Assembly: GCA_028023455.1 (NCBI GenBank)
Contig: JAQFVV010012512.1
Coordinates: 1,530,413-1,594,412 of the forward strand
Source: Epiperipatus broadwayi
Taxonomy: Eukaryota; Onychophora; Udeonychophora; Euonychophora; Peripatidae
DNA length: 64,000 bases
Direction: 5' to 3'
Part shown: positions 50,577-60,966 of the stretch, one piece after another
Numbering within the stretch: the first letter of the stretch is position 1
Layout of the letters: each line of letters begins with the position of its first letter
Made by a program: the position numbers and the translations under genes
Notes under the pieces: generated by a model
The model's input: only the letters and a program-made list of their open reading frames with translations
What the model was told of the DNA's origin: nothing
The model's database searches: none

Positions 50577-51065
50577 TTATTTATTTGTATCAAAACTAAT
50601 CTGCTCCTGCTGGAAAGTTAGTATCTTTTTTTTATAGTCCAGGATACATTCATGTTGGGTTAAGAAGTCGGACCCAATTATCACATCCTGAATTAGTCCT
50701 CTTATCACTAAGAAGGCATGTCCTGCATTGGCTTCTCCTATCGATATTTCCAACCAGACTTGATAGTTTTCAGTTCTGGTCATCCTCCCATCAGCCAGCT
50801 TCATTTGGATTGGGCGAGTGGGAAGTCTGGGTATGAGTCCATGTTTTTCGTAATTTGTTAACCACTCTCTAGAAACACAGGAAATCTGGCTGCCTGTGTC
50901 TAGAAGAATTTGTATAACTGAGGCCCCGATTCTTGTATTAATAATTGGGCAAGGGCCAATCTGAAGTCCCCAAGTGGGATCCTCTTCCTGGATGACTGAC
51001 GTTAGGTTAGTCATCTCCACTACTCTCAGCTGGTACTGGTAATCTTTTACTGATGTCCCGCTTGA
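50577..51065 (-). pseudogene. Gypsy aspartic protease, in frame with gag after a TGA
   Basis: This retroviral-type protease would cleave the Gag-Pol precursor. It shows ILLDTGSQISCVS (catalytic DTG) and the C-terminal flap/helix pattern DVIIGSDFL about 70 residues later; such enzymes act as dimers. The frame is the same as gag, separated only by the TGA at 51066-51068, and the same as RT, separated by the TAA at 50577-50579. No Met is expected for this domain; the first in-frame ATG is at 51014, and the coding frame continues upstream of it. Confidence 0.88.
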
Positions 51066-51932
51066 TCAAGTTGCTATTTGGTTTCTTTCTTTTTCACTAT
51101 GATTGCTAGTAGTCGCTGATTGCTGTTGTCTGGTCTCCTGCTTCCATTCATGATCTACTAGACTTTCAGACCAATGGCTATCATCTAAAACTGCAAGAAA
51201 TTCTCCCATCTCTTCAATGTCTTTGATACCACTTATGATCATCAGCTTTTGGGTAGTTACTGGCATATTTTGTTGAATCGTTCCAATGATATGTCTATCT
51301 GCCAATGCGAACATCGTGAGAGATTTAAATCGGTTTGCTTGGCGGAGGAAAAACTGAGCATGTGTTTCTCGGGGTACTGCTCCGTATTTTTCATGACAGA
51401 GCATGTTGTAGATATCAATTTGATGCTTGTCGTTCCAATATTGTTTCATTAACGCATCTGTGTACTTCTCTATAGTTTTAGGTTTCCATTTCACTATATC
51501 CCACCAGTCTTTGGCATAGCCTTGTAAATGGTAACTGGCAATACCTATCTGTTCACCTGCTTCTGCCTTATGCACTTGAAAGAAACTTTGTAAGCTCTCT
51601 AAGTGGGCTTGAGGATTTTCTCCTGTCTCTCCTCTAAAGATTCTTATCTGAATAATCTCTCCTAAGTAGCTTTGAGGTCTAACCTCCTTTGTCCTTATAT
51701 TTCCCCCCTCTTTATTGACTTGGGTTATTCTATATTCGTTTGCTATCATTCCTGACTCTCTCAAGATAAATTTTTGAATTTCCTGATACTCTCTAACTCT
51801 CACCTTTTCTTCTTCCTGTCTCTGTTTTGATTCTTCATCTCTTCTTTTTCTCATCTCCTCCTCATACATTTCCTTCATTTCTTGCATACTCTGTCTGAGT
51901 ATTTCCTCCATGAACTTGAAATTTAAGTCCAT
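51066..51932 (-). CDS. Gypsy gag (288 residues)
   Basis: Residues 1-60 are a charged coiled coil (EMYEEEMRKRRDEESKQRQE). The retrotransposon-gag core follows: RIFRGETGENPQAHLESL, then HLQGYAKDWWDIV with the conserved paired Trp near 143-144, and FFLRQANRFKSL. The C-terminus is Gln/Ser-rich without a CCHC zinc knuckle, unlike many Gypsy Gags. The Met at 51932 is the first in frame. The ORF closes with TGA at 51066-51068, after which the same frame stays open into protease. So the TGA is either a readthrough signal or a mutated codon; the other TGA lesions in this copy favour mutation. Confidence 0.88.
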   Translation of the reverse strand: MDLNFKFMEEILRQSMQEMKEMYEEEMRKRRDEESKQRQEEEKVRVREYQEIQKFILRESGMIANEYRITQVNKEGGNIRTKEVRPQSYLGEIIQIRIFRGETGENPQAHLESLQSFFQVHKAEAGEQIGIASYHLQGYAKDWWDIVKWKPKTIEKYTDALMKQYWNDKHQIDIYNMLCHEKYGAVPRETHAQFFLRQANRFKSLTMFALADRHIIGTIQQNMPVTTQKLMIISGIKDIEEMGEFLAVLDDSHWSESLVDHEWKQETRQQQSATTSNHSEKERNQIAT

Positions 51933-52637
51933 TGATCTTCCCTTCGCTCGGGTGTTGACTCCAAAGCTTCAGATAAATCTACTTGCTGTATATCAATATT
52001 TTCTGATTCCATTTTCTTAATGTAATTTATTTATTTTATACTACTAGCATTTGACTACTCCCCACCGGTATATTGGCCCTAAGACACTCTTTCGCTGCCC
52101 TCACCTACTCTACATTGCCCTATCTCTATATTGCTGCGTTTAACATATTTAACATATATATTATAGCAAACTATTGGCATGTAATAAGCTACTGCTGTCT
52201 ATGATATATATATTTGTATTTTAACAAAATATTTACTATTAACATATATAACAAGCTTCTGCTGTCTATGCTATATATATAACAGTGTTTTAATAAAAAA
52301 AAATTCAATGCCACTTGCTTTCTCATTTAACGATTGATTACTTTTTTTTTTCTTGACATATATATATAAAGCAAAATATTTCATTAGATCCGAGTATTTT
52401 CGTTCCTTTTTAAATTACACACATATCCCTGCTTTCCTTAAATTTGTTATTACACCTGCTGTCCTTTCACTCACTCGACCCACATTATTTCACTAGATTT
52501 ACTTTTTTTTTTCATTATTTTTATCAAAACAAAATCGTATATATATAGAATAATTAGCTAACTCGAGTAACGAACGCTAAAATAAATTTATATGCATTCT
52601 ATTTTGCTCAGGGTATATATGGGTTTTTGTATCGAAC

Positions 52638-52658
52638 GCTTCACGTTGGAAAGCGCCA
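52638..52658 (-). promoter_or_regulatory. Candidate primer-binding site of the Gypsy element
   Basis: On the minus strand, 24 nt after the end of the 5' LTR, the sequence TGGCG then CCAACGTG then AAGC resembles the tRNA-Lys(1,2)-type primer site. It has a short insert (CTTT) and two changes. The distance from the LTR is unusually large for a primer site, so the assignment is weak. The segment is also self-complementary (CGCTT/AAGCG). Confidence 0.35.
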
Positions 52659-52682
52659 AACACTAAAAAAAAAATTTAACTA

Positions 52683-55247
52683 TGTAACGGTCAGGAAACG
52701 TGTGACTCGTAAACATAGTGCAGAATTCGACCACCATACAGAACAGCAGCACCATCGAGTAGCGAAGCCACCCATGGTACTGAGTTCGAACATAGTTTAT
52801 CGGTTCCACAATACAATCCACGAAACAACGCATCTGATGCGACATTAGTAAATATTTCCTTAGGCACGGTGGTCAGGGATATGCAAGAGACTCATGATTT
52901 TCTCGAGTTAGCCAATAATCAAACTAATATTAATTAAACATTCATATTTACATAATCGAGGAAATATTATATAGAATGGGTATCGAATAAATGAAACGTA
53001 ACTGCAGACATATAGTTTAAAATTATTTATTAATACATTTTAATAAAACATTTATTAATAATATTTAGGGATTCAAAGCTTCAGTAGCGGAATTTGCGAC
53101 ATGATTATATTTTAAAGAATACATTTATTTATTTAGACATTATTTTATATTGAGGATTTCAGTAGCGGTATTTCCTATACTGAAATGTTTACAAAAGGAA
53201 TACATTTATTTGAAGGCGTAATCTAGCTACCTAAAATTCTCGAGTAAGTATTTCTAATGCATGCCTTGAGGAATTTATACCTTTGCAATGCAAGAGTCTA
53301 AAGTATGGGTTATAAGAGTAATGGCAGACATATATTTATTTAATTAAAATATTTATTTATAACTAAGGGCAAACATTTATTTGAGAGTGAATTATGCAGA
53401 TAATGCAGAGGTGGAGTGATATGTTTAGAATAATAAAACTAAGTAAAGGAACACGTGGTACGCTTTAGAAAGGCGATATGGAATGGCAGTATATCGAAAC
53501 TGCAATGCCGCAAATGGGTTTATAAGAATATCAGACTGGTCTCTGCCTCGGTCCGACGAAGTAAGGTGTCACATAAGCATAACCAGGGACAAGCGGTCCG
53601 TGTCGCATTTTTGCCGGCTGGCTGCATGACGATGTCAAGTCCTACAGGAGCACCCATTATGCCCGCTTGTGTAGGACGACTGGGGTTAATTTCAACCCTG
53701 AAGAATCCGGAAATTTCACGGCGGAATGGGTCATCGCATCTCTAAAACGTAACACATGTATACTTATAAACGATTATGATAAGATTTAAGTAGATTTCTG
53801 ACTTGGCCCTACATTACCAACATTTACTCAAGAACTCTGGCGACTCTTAAAGAAATGGGATTTTCTAGAATTATTCATTAAATTTAATAAATACAAAATA
53901 TATATATAAACTGGGAGTTATTACAACTAATATGCCAGCTATTTGCGAAGTAGTAGACCCTGCATTACAATAAATGATGCACTGAATGCGTGTCGATTTA
54001 TATGAAAGTGAAGTTATTAAGGAAAGTAAATATTAATGAAAATGTGACACGCATTCTTTGTTTCAAGTGATCATAGATTTACTTTGAAAATTGAGACAAT
54101 TATGAGCATGCAATAATTAAATAATACTTATAGATAGAAATGTAGATTATAGAAATACGCACCCAAGATAGAATGAGGTAAACTAGATTAGTAGAGAAAT
54201 TTACACATTACATTAATTATTCAATTTAGTTATACAAATGGTAGTTTTTACATTTTATAATTTAGATAAGTATTATGAAGAAGAGCTATAGCATATTATT
54301 AGAGTACTCTAGAGTTTGAACACAGACAGGTACCTGTTTTATAAGAAGTTTTCTGATTCCATTAATTTAGCAGCAAAAAGTTCACGAGTGGCAAGTCTTT
54401 CTTGTATTTAGATATTCATTTAATTTCATGGCAGCAGCAGCTTTCTCATTCATTTCAGGCAGCAGATCTTCATGGTGAATTTATGACGGGCAATGAAAGT
54501 TCAGCATCCGATCGGCCATCTCCCAGTGGAGAATAATCTAGGTGCTTTACTCGGTCATACCTTGGCAGGAACAAATTATTTTTATATTTTTGGAGACTCT
54601 CAGTGATCGAGAGCAAAGCTAAAGTTTAAGTGAATGTCTCCAGCAAATCTAAGATGGCCTCTTTTCTTATCTTGATTTTTCACATTTTTGTGAAGATATT
54701 TTTAGGTTCTATTTAATCTGCCCTGAGGATAATCAATGCATTTAGTTGGTTTTTAATTAAAGAAAGCTGCCGTTCTATTGTTTACATTTTACATTTACTA
54801 ATTAATTTTGGGGAATTTTTCTTTAATTAATCTATTATCTATCACTGACCGATGCTTTTAAATTTCAAAAACAAAAAGGGAACATAAGATTATTTTAACT
54901 TTTAATTAAATATTACATCAGATATTTTTAGAATTATTATTAAACGAAATTTAAACAAAGAAACAAATATGAACTTTATAATCCAAAATAAATGATTAAA
55001 ATTATACAAAATTATATAACTAAAAGAAATCTAAATTATATTATTTTATCCCTATTTATTGCGTTTAATTTGAGATCGAAATGTGTGCATGTTTATGCTG
55101 AATTCTACATATATTTATACATTTTTAATATTGTTACACACACAACTCGATATCAAAAAGTTTAAATTTGGGCGGGATAGACCGGTCAGTGAGAGACGAC
55201 AGAAAAAGGTTGAAACTTAAGATTCGAATATGAATCTTACTGTTTCA
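52683..55247 (-). repeat. 5' LTR of the Gypsy element (2,565 bp)
   Basis: Plus-strand TGTAACGGTCAGG to CTTACTGTTTCA, about 98.6% identical to the other LTR by my line-by-line comparison. It would drive minus-strand transcription of gag and pol; the promoter inside it was not located with confidence. Confidence 0.95.
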
Positions 55248-55261
55248 ATATATATATATCA

Positions 55262-58245
55262 TCAACCATTATCAATCTACTGCAGGCTGAAGATCCCTCC
55301 AAGTTCAATCCATCTCCAATTTTTAGCTTCTTTTCTCCACATCACCCCTGCACACTTTCTTATTTCATCCATCCATCTCACATGTGGTCACTTTTTGGGT
55401 CTTCTACAATCTCTGTCCATCTCACATGTGGTCACTTTTTGGGTCTTCTACAATCTCATGAAATCAAGTTTAAGATTTCAGTGGTCCATCTATTATCATC
55501 TTTTCTAGCAATATGTCCAGCCCAACTTCAGTCTTTTAATTTTTTCATTGAGGTCCATAACACCTGTTTGTTCTCTTATCCATATATTGGGTTTTCGATC
55601 TCTTCTTGTTACTTCCAACATGCATTTCTCCATTCTTCTTTGAGTGGTCTGAAGTCTCTGTATTGCTCTTCTATTAAGTGTCCAAGTCTCAGATCCATAA
55701 GTAAGAACTGGTAAAACACATTTGTTAAAAACCTTTCTTTTCAAACACATAGGCATATTTCCTTTTAGTATCAAGTTATTTCTACCAAAAGCACTCCAAC
55801 CAAGTTTAATTCTATGATTAATTTCCTCCATTATGTTTCCATCTGTATTAATAATCTGACCAAGATATTTGTAACTGTTAACTTCTTCTAACTCATCATA
55901 ATCAATCTTTATTTTCATACTTTGAGAAAATCCATTAAACATTACTTTAGTCATTTTAACATTTATCTTTAGACCTACATTCCTACTTTCATGTGATAAC
56001 TGCTGCAACATTTCCTGCAGCTCTAAAGCATTATTTGAAAAAACAACTACATCATCTGCAAAATCTAAATGACTTAAATAATCTCCATTTACTTTCACTT
56101 CTTTAGCTTCCCATTTTAATCCACAAAATACTTCTTGCAGCACTGCTGTAAAACGTTTTGGAGATATGGAGTCACCCTGTCTTACACCCTTCTCAATGTT
56201 GACTTTTCCAGTATCATTATGTAATCTAATTGTTGCTGTTGCATTTTTATAAATATTCTTTAAAATATGACAATATCCTGGATCTATACCTTGATGATCC
56301 AATGCTTTAATCACTGAAGAAATGTTTATAGAATCAAATGCCTTTTCATAATCTACAAATCCAAAGCATAATGACAACTCATATTCATTTGTCCTTTCTA
56401 TAACTTCTCTCAATACCTGGATATGATCTACTGTACTAAAACCACTTTTAAATCCAGCTTGTTCTCTTGGTTGGTGGAAATCCAATGTTCTCTGTAGATG
56501 AGTTGTAATTATCTTGGTAAAAATTTTATATAAAACTGATAAAAGGCTGATAGGTCTGTAATTTCTAATATCTTCTTTATCACCTTTTTTAAATATTAAT
56601 ATTAATACTGCATTCTTCCAATCATCTGGTACATCTTTATCATTTAGACATTTGGTGTATAACTTTGCTAAAAAAAATTTATATTTCTTCACCTGCTTCT
56701 TTTAATATATCAATTATAATTCCATCATTACCTGGAGCCTTTCCTTTCTTCATACATTTAATTGCATGTCTCACTTCTTCATTTAAAATTCTGGGCAATT
56801 CAGAAGATGTAATAGATATAGGAAATACTTGTTCTTTATTACTATATAATTCTTGATAAAAGTCTTCTACCCATTTCATGATGTCATCTCTTTTTTTAGT
56901 AATAATTCCATCTTTTTTTCTTATTGCAGATATAAATTTCCTACCAATACCAAAATGTTGTTTTACATTCTTGAGACTTTTATTCTCTTCTACAGCTTTC
57001 CTTGCTATTTCACAGTTATACTTTCTTATATCATTTTCAACTCTTTTCAGCACCATTTTACAAAATTCAAAATATTCAATTCTTTTTAATGCATCATTTT
57101 TATATATCTTCATATTCCTTCTTTTCTTCATAAATTCTCTAGTCTCAGTAGAAATTTTATTGGTCAATTGCTGCTTTTTTACCAGCTATCTTTGTTGCAG
57201 ATTTTAAAAGTGTATCAGTTATTTTCATATTAATTCCATTTAACTCTGAATCATGTTCAAAATCTACTAATGCTTCAAACCGATTTGTAAGTTCTAATTT
57301 AAATTCATTAGAATGTTTTTGAAGATTAGGAATATCAGCTGTAGATATTGTTATTCGTAATAATTTCTGTCTCTGTAGCTTTGCATTAATACGTATCTTA
57401 TAACTTACTAATAGATGATCACTTACTGTGTTAAATTTATTAAGAACATTAATATTGAAATATGTATTTTCTGTTATTTAAAATATAATCCAATTCTTCT
57501 GTACCTTCATTTGCATGCTTCTATGTCCATTTCTTTTTAACATTTTTTTCCAAAAAAAGAATTTATAATATAAAGTTTTTCTTTTTCTGAAAACTCCACA
57601 AGTTTATGTCCTCTCTCATTTCTATTACCATAACCAAAATTACCTACAGCACTTTCATCTTTCATTTTTTTACCAATTCTAGCATTAAAGTCTCCCATAA
57701 CAATTTTAAAATGTTGTTTACTCTTATCGAAAGCATTTTTTACATCCATATAAAAATCTTCTACTACTTCATCACTATGAGAACTTGTTGGGGCATAAAC
57801 CCGAATTATCTGCATTTGGTATCTGCTATTAAGTTATATAACTAATCTTGCCACTCTGTCTGATATACCATCAATCTCAACAATGTTGTTCTTCCTATTT
57901 TTTTATTTATAATGAATCCTACTCCACTTGCATTTCCAATATTTGTGCCTTTATAATAGAGTACATGTCTACTTTTTAAATCAATTGTCTCTTCACCTTT
58001 TCTTCTAACTTCACAATGTCCCATTTAATATAAGACAGTTATACTTCTAATTCTTGCAATCTTCCTTCACTTGAAAGTATTCTGCAGTTATAAGTACCTA
58101 AATAAAAAGTTGTCAACAAATGGCAGCCTGTGTCCACAGTCAGGGGATTCTTAGCACCCTCCACCTTCGGCCCCCAACAGCTGCCTTGGTTGGTGACTTT
58201 ACAGTCTCCTGTGAATAAGAGCCATAATTTATTTTTGTCTGTCAT
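55262..58245 (-). pseudogene. RTE endonuclease-reverse transcriptase, copy B
   Basis: The start at 58245 is supported by conservation with copy A. The N-terminus leads into the endonuclease (LGTYNCRILSSEGRLQELE, CEVRRKGEET, VYAPTSSHSDEV, MGDFNARIG). The RT stretch 56692-55505 has YRPISLLSVLYKIF, EQAGFKSGFST, FVDYEKAFDSI (residues 112-122), GVRQGDSISP and an intact FADD at 211-214. The C-terminal part has YLGQIINTDGN, YGSETWTLNRRAIQRLQTTQ and RRDRKPNIWIREQTG. Frameshifts occur near 58030, 57540 and 56690, and near 55510, after which a 44-bp tandem duplication (55373-55460) adds damage. The ORF ends at the element's 3' terminus. Confidence 0.9.
55373..55460 (-). repeat. 44-bp tandem duplication in the RTE copy B C-terminus
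   Basis: CCATCTCACATGTGGTCACT and the following bases are repeated with a 44-bp period. Copies A and C carry a single unit. Confidence 0.85.
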
Positions 58246-58564
58246 AATTGTATAATTATTGGAAAAAATTTATCATTTACACATACATTCATGCTGCCTT
58301 ATCAGGCAACTGAAAAGAAATATCATGGTGTTTCTTGATCTAAACTCAGAGATAAAAAGCCAATAAACTCACCACGCTGGCCAATGCATGTTGGTGAGCA
58401 GCCCATCCATGTTCGTATACTATATGAATAATCACATATTAATAAGAGTTGCAACGACAAGAACGTATGGAGTTGACATTAGGAATTTGCCCTGCTCGCT
58501 TCCTTTAAGGCCTCCAAGAGGAATCAAAGGGTCTTCTTTCAGTTAATAGCAAACTCCTTTCTGG

Positions 58565-58569
<5 letters not shown>

Positions 58570-58642
<73 letters not shown>
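58570..58642. repeat. (TA)n microsatellite
   Basis: About 36 uninterrupted TA units followed by an A run. Confidence 0.97.
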
Positions 58643-58647
<5 letters not shown>

Positions 58648-59280
58648 AAAGTATGTTGATTGAATAAATTGTAAGTAAACGTGACAAACAATTACTTTAT
58701 AAAGAAAAAATATTGCAACCAAAATTTAAAGCAATCAATGAAGGCTTTAATGAAATTATATTTTCACATCGATTACATCAAATCTCACTCTATTAAACCA
58801 AATACATCAATTTGTAATTACAATATTAGCCGACATTGAATTAAAAACTTTACAATCACAGGTTTTTTGAAAAGGCAGAGGTTTTTTGGAAACAAGAACC
58901 TTGTGGATTTAACGGTGAGAGCTGTTTTTAAAAATGAAATCATTTAATTAAAATATATTATTTAAAAAAAAAATTGATTACCATTATTAAAAAGTATTAG
59001 GGGATTTACAAATTTTAAAAGGTTTGAATATTTAAAATATATCCCTAATTGATATCACAGTAGCTGTTTGATATAAAACATATAAGGAAGATGTTACTTT
59101 GAGAATTTTAATTTGAAAAAAAGGTCTTTATAAATAATTATGGGATAAGTGTGTATAATGTTTAAGGAGACATTCACCAGTCTTATGCACAGAAAACTTC
59201 TGTGATCTTTCAAACAACTGTGATGAAGAAACGGTTACAAATAAATATTTTATTTTTTCACAATGTTTGTAAAAATAATT
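58643..59280. other. AT-rich DNA without a recognised gene
   Basis: No coding frame or repeat match found. Confidence 0.5.
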
Positions 59281-59550
59281 CATCATTATCAATCCACTGC
59301 ATGATGAAGGTGTCTCCAAATTCAATCCATCTCAGATCTTTAGCTTCTCTTTTCCACATTATCTCTGCACACATTCTTATTTTATCTATTCATCTCACAT
59401 GTGGTCTCTTTCTGGGTCTTTTACAACCTCTTGGAGTTCCGTTTAAGATTTCAATTGTCAATCTATTATCATCTCTTCTAGCAATATGTCCAGCCCAAAT
59501 CCACTTCAGTCTTTTTATTTTTTCAATGAGGTCAGTAACACCTGTTTGTT
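59281..59550 (-). mobile_element. RTE 3'-end fragment, copy C
   Basis: From CATCATTATCAATCCACTGC to CACCTGTTTGTT this matches the last 270 bp of copies A and B, coding the C-terminal end of RTE ORF2 on the minus strand. It starts at the family 3' terminus and is truncated on the 5' side. Confidence 0.9.
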
Positions 59551-60396
59551 ATAAGAATAATTAGATACCAATTTATAGCTACTTTCTTAATAACTACATA
59601 GAATAACTTTGAACTGACTAAATGAAAAAAAAAAGTGGTGTCAATTTAGTATACACACTTTTGGGTAAGGGAGAATGTCAAACGGCCACTGATTCAAACC
59701 GGCAATAACGAATCTTAGTTGCCAAAATTATGACAAAAATTTCCAGAAATTTTATTAAATCCAGATTAAAAAAAATGCGATTTTCTACAAATTATAATAA
59801 TACACGCAAATTTTATAGAAATAAGTATAATCAAACAAATAAAAAATCCAAAAAATTAATATTTAGCAAATATTATCTATTAGCAAATGACAAAATAAAA
59901 ACACAGGTAATGGCATGGCAAAAAAATTAAAATTACTATTGCAATTAAATTTTAAAAAAAAACAATATTTAGTGAATCTCAGTAATTAACATGTATATAA
60001 AAAATTAGTTCAATCACAGGATCAAAAAAGTATATTACAATCGTAATAAAACATTACAAACAATACTAGAGTATTTTACTTATAAAATATTATGGAAGAA
60101 GATAAATATATGTTAGCATTAAAAAACTGCCTAAACTAACATACGTATTTTAATATTATAATTAATAAAAAAACAATAAATACACATTATTGAAAGAAGC
60201 AAATATTAAATCAAAGTAGTAAGAATATTATATTAAATGGAAAAGTAAAAATTTGAAAAACAAAATATTTATATTCCAACAAAGTATTTTAATGTCACAA
60301 TCAACAAGCACTCATTGTAGATGTCATCAAATGTTCTATTATGAAAGACATATTAAAATCCTAAGATATAGTGGTAAAATACATAAAAAAGTGCAT

Positions 60397-60523
60397 AACT
60401 AAGAAATTCAAGTCAAGCGTTGGTGGCCGAGTGATCAGCACAGCCGCCTTACAAGCAGTTGTCCCGGGTTTCGCTTTCCTGCCGATGCTTTGACACATGA
60501 GGGAAAAAAACTAAAAAATTCAA
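60397..60523 (+). mobile_element. tRNA-derived SINE 3 with a 15-bp target-site duplication
   Basis: The body 60412-60508 is flanked by AACTAAGAAATTCAA and AACTAAAAAATTCAA (14 of 15 match). It has an A box (TGGCCGAGTGATCAGCAC), the CCTTACAAGCAGTTG middle, a weakened B box, the CCGATGCTTTGACAC ending and an A tail. Confidence 0.88.
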
Positions 60524-60896
60524 TAGCTTCGCGGACGGGGTGGGTGGTAATGTTGGCTGTTGAATCGACCTGATTTGGGTTTGGTGGGGTGTGGGGTTTT
60601 TTGCCGTACAATAGCAACCAAAAAAATATACTGAAACGAAAGTATTTTAATTTTAAAATTACAAAGCATCCCATTTTAAATATCATTAAAATACGAAATA
60701 TATTAAATTCTAAAATATGGCAGCACAATGAAAAGAAAGTGAATTAGGGAAAAAAATATGTTGAGTTGAAAATATTGCAATTTTACAATTAACAAGCATC
60801 ATATTTTGCATTTCGTCAAATAATCTATTATCACGTAAATATTATTAACAAACATAAGTCATGTATAATAAATATAAAATATAATTAGAAGTGATT

Positions 60897-60966
60897 TGAA
60901 CACAGACTTTCAAGCTCTTTCTAACTATCCATTTCATCGTATACAACTGACACACATGGCCACATA
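60897..60966 (+). repeat. Dispersed short repeat, second copy
   Basis: Partner of 44551-44630: it shares ACAGACTTTCAA, ATACAACTGA and GGCCACATA in the same order. Confidence 0.5.

Larger units (their letters stand above)
44685..55247 (-). mobile_element. Complete Ty3/Gypsy LTR retrotransposon, disabled
   Basis: This 10.56-kb element has LTRs of about 2.56 kb and a 5.4-kb interior read on the minus strand in the order gag, protease, RT-RNase H, integrase. RT before integrase places it in Ty3/Gypsy rather than Ty1/Copia. Termini are TG...CA, and both outer flanks are (AT)n, giving a possible 4-5 bp AT-type target duplication. A purine tract (minus-strand GGAAGTACGGGAAAA) abuts the 3' LTR at 47247. 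No env-like ORF is seen. LTRs differ at about 35 positions by eye (about 1.4%), mostly transitions and many at CpG, so insertion is fairly recent. The interior nevertheless carries many stops and frameshifts. Confidence 0.95.
55259..58444 (-). mobile_element. RTE-type LINE, copy B
   Basis: This minus-strand element matches copy A over its full length. Its 3' end (minus-strand TGATGAT) lies in an AT run only about 12 bp outside the Gypsy LTR. The 5' end is set by loss of similarity to copy A after AATCACATA. It is better preserved than copy A, with a continuous RT stretch of 395 codons. Confidence 0.9.

Noticed and set aside
11558-51068. Alternative genetic code with TGA as sense
   Set aside because: CR1 ORF1 and most of its ORF2, the RT of RTE copy B and the cyclin-like ORF read through without internal TGA, and RTE ORF2 itself ends in TGA. 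Deamination of CGA explains the TGA lesions more simply.
47247-52682. Endogenous retrovirus with an envelope gene
   Set aside because: No env-like ORF, signal peptide or membrane segment between integrase and the 3' LTR. The layout is that of a Ty3/Gypsy retrotransposon.
52627-53745. Short plus-strand ORFs inside the Gypsy LTR
   Set aside because: They run opposite to the element, have no protein signature, and are altered in the other LTR copy.
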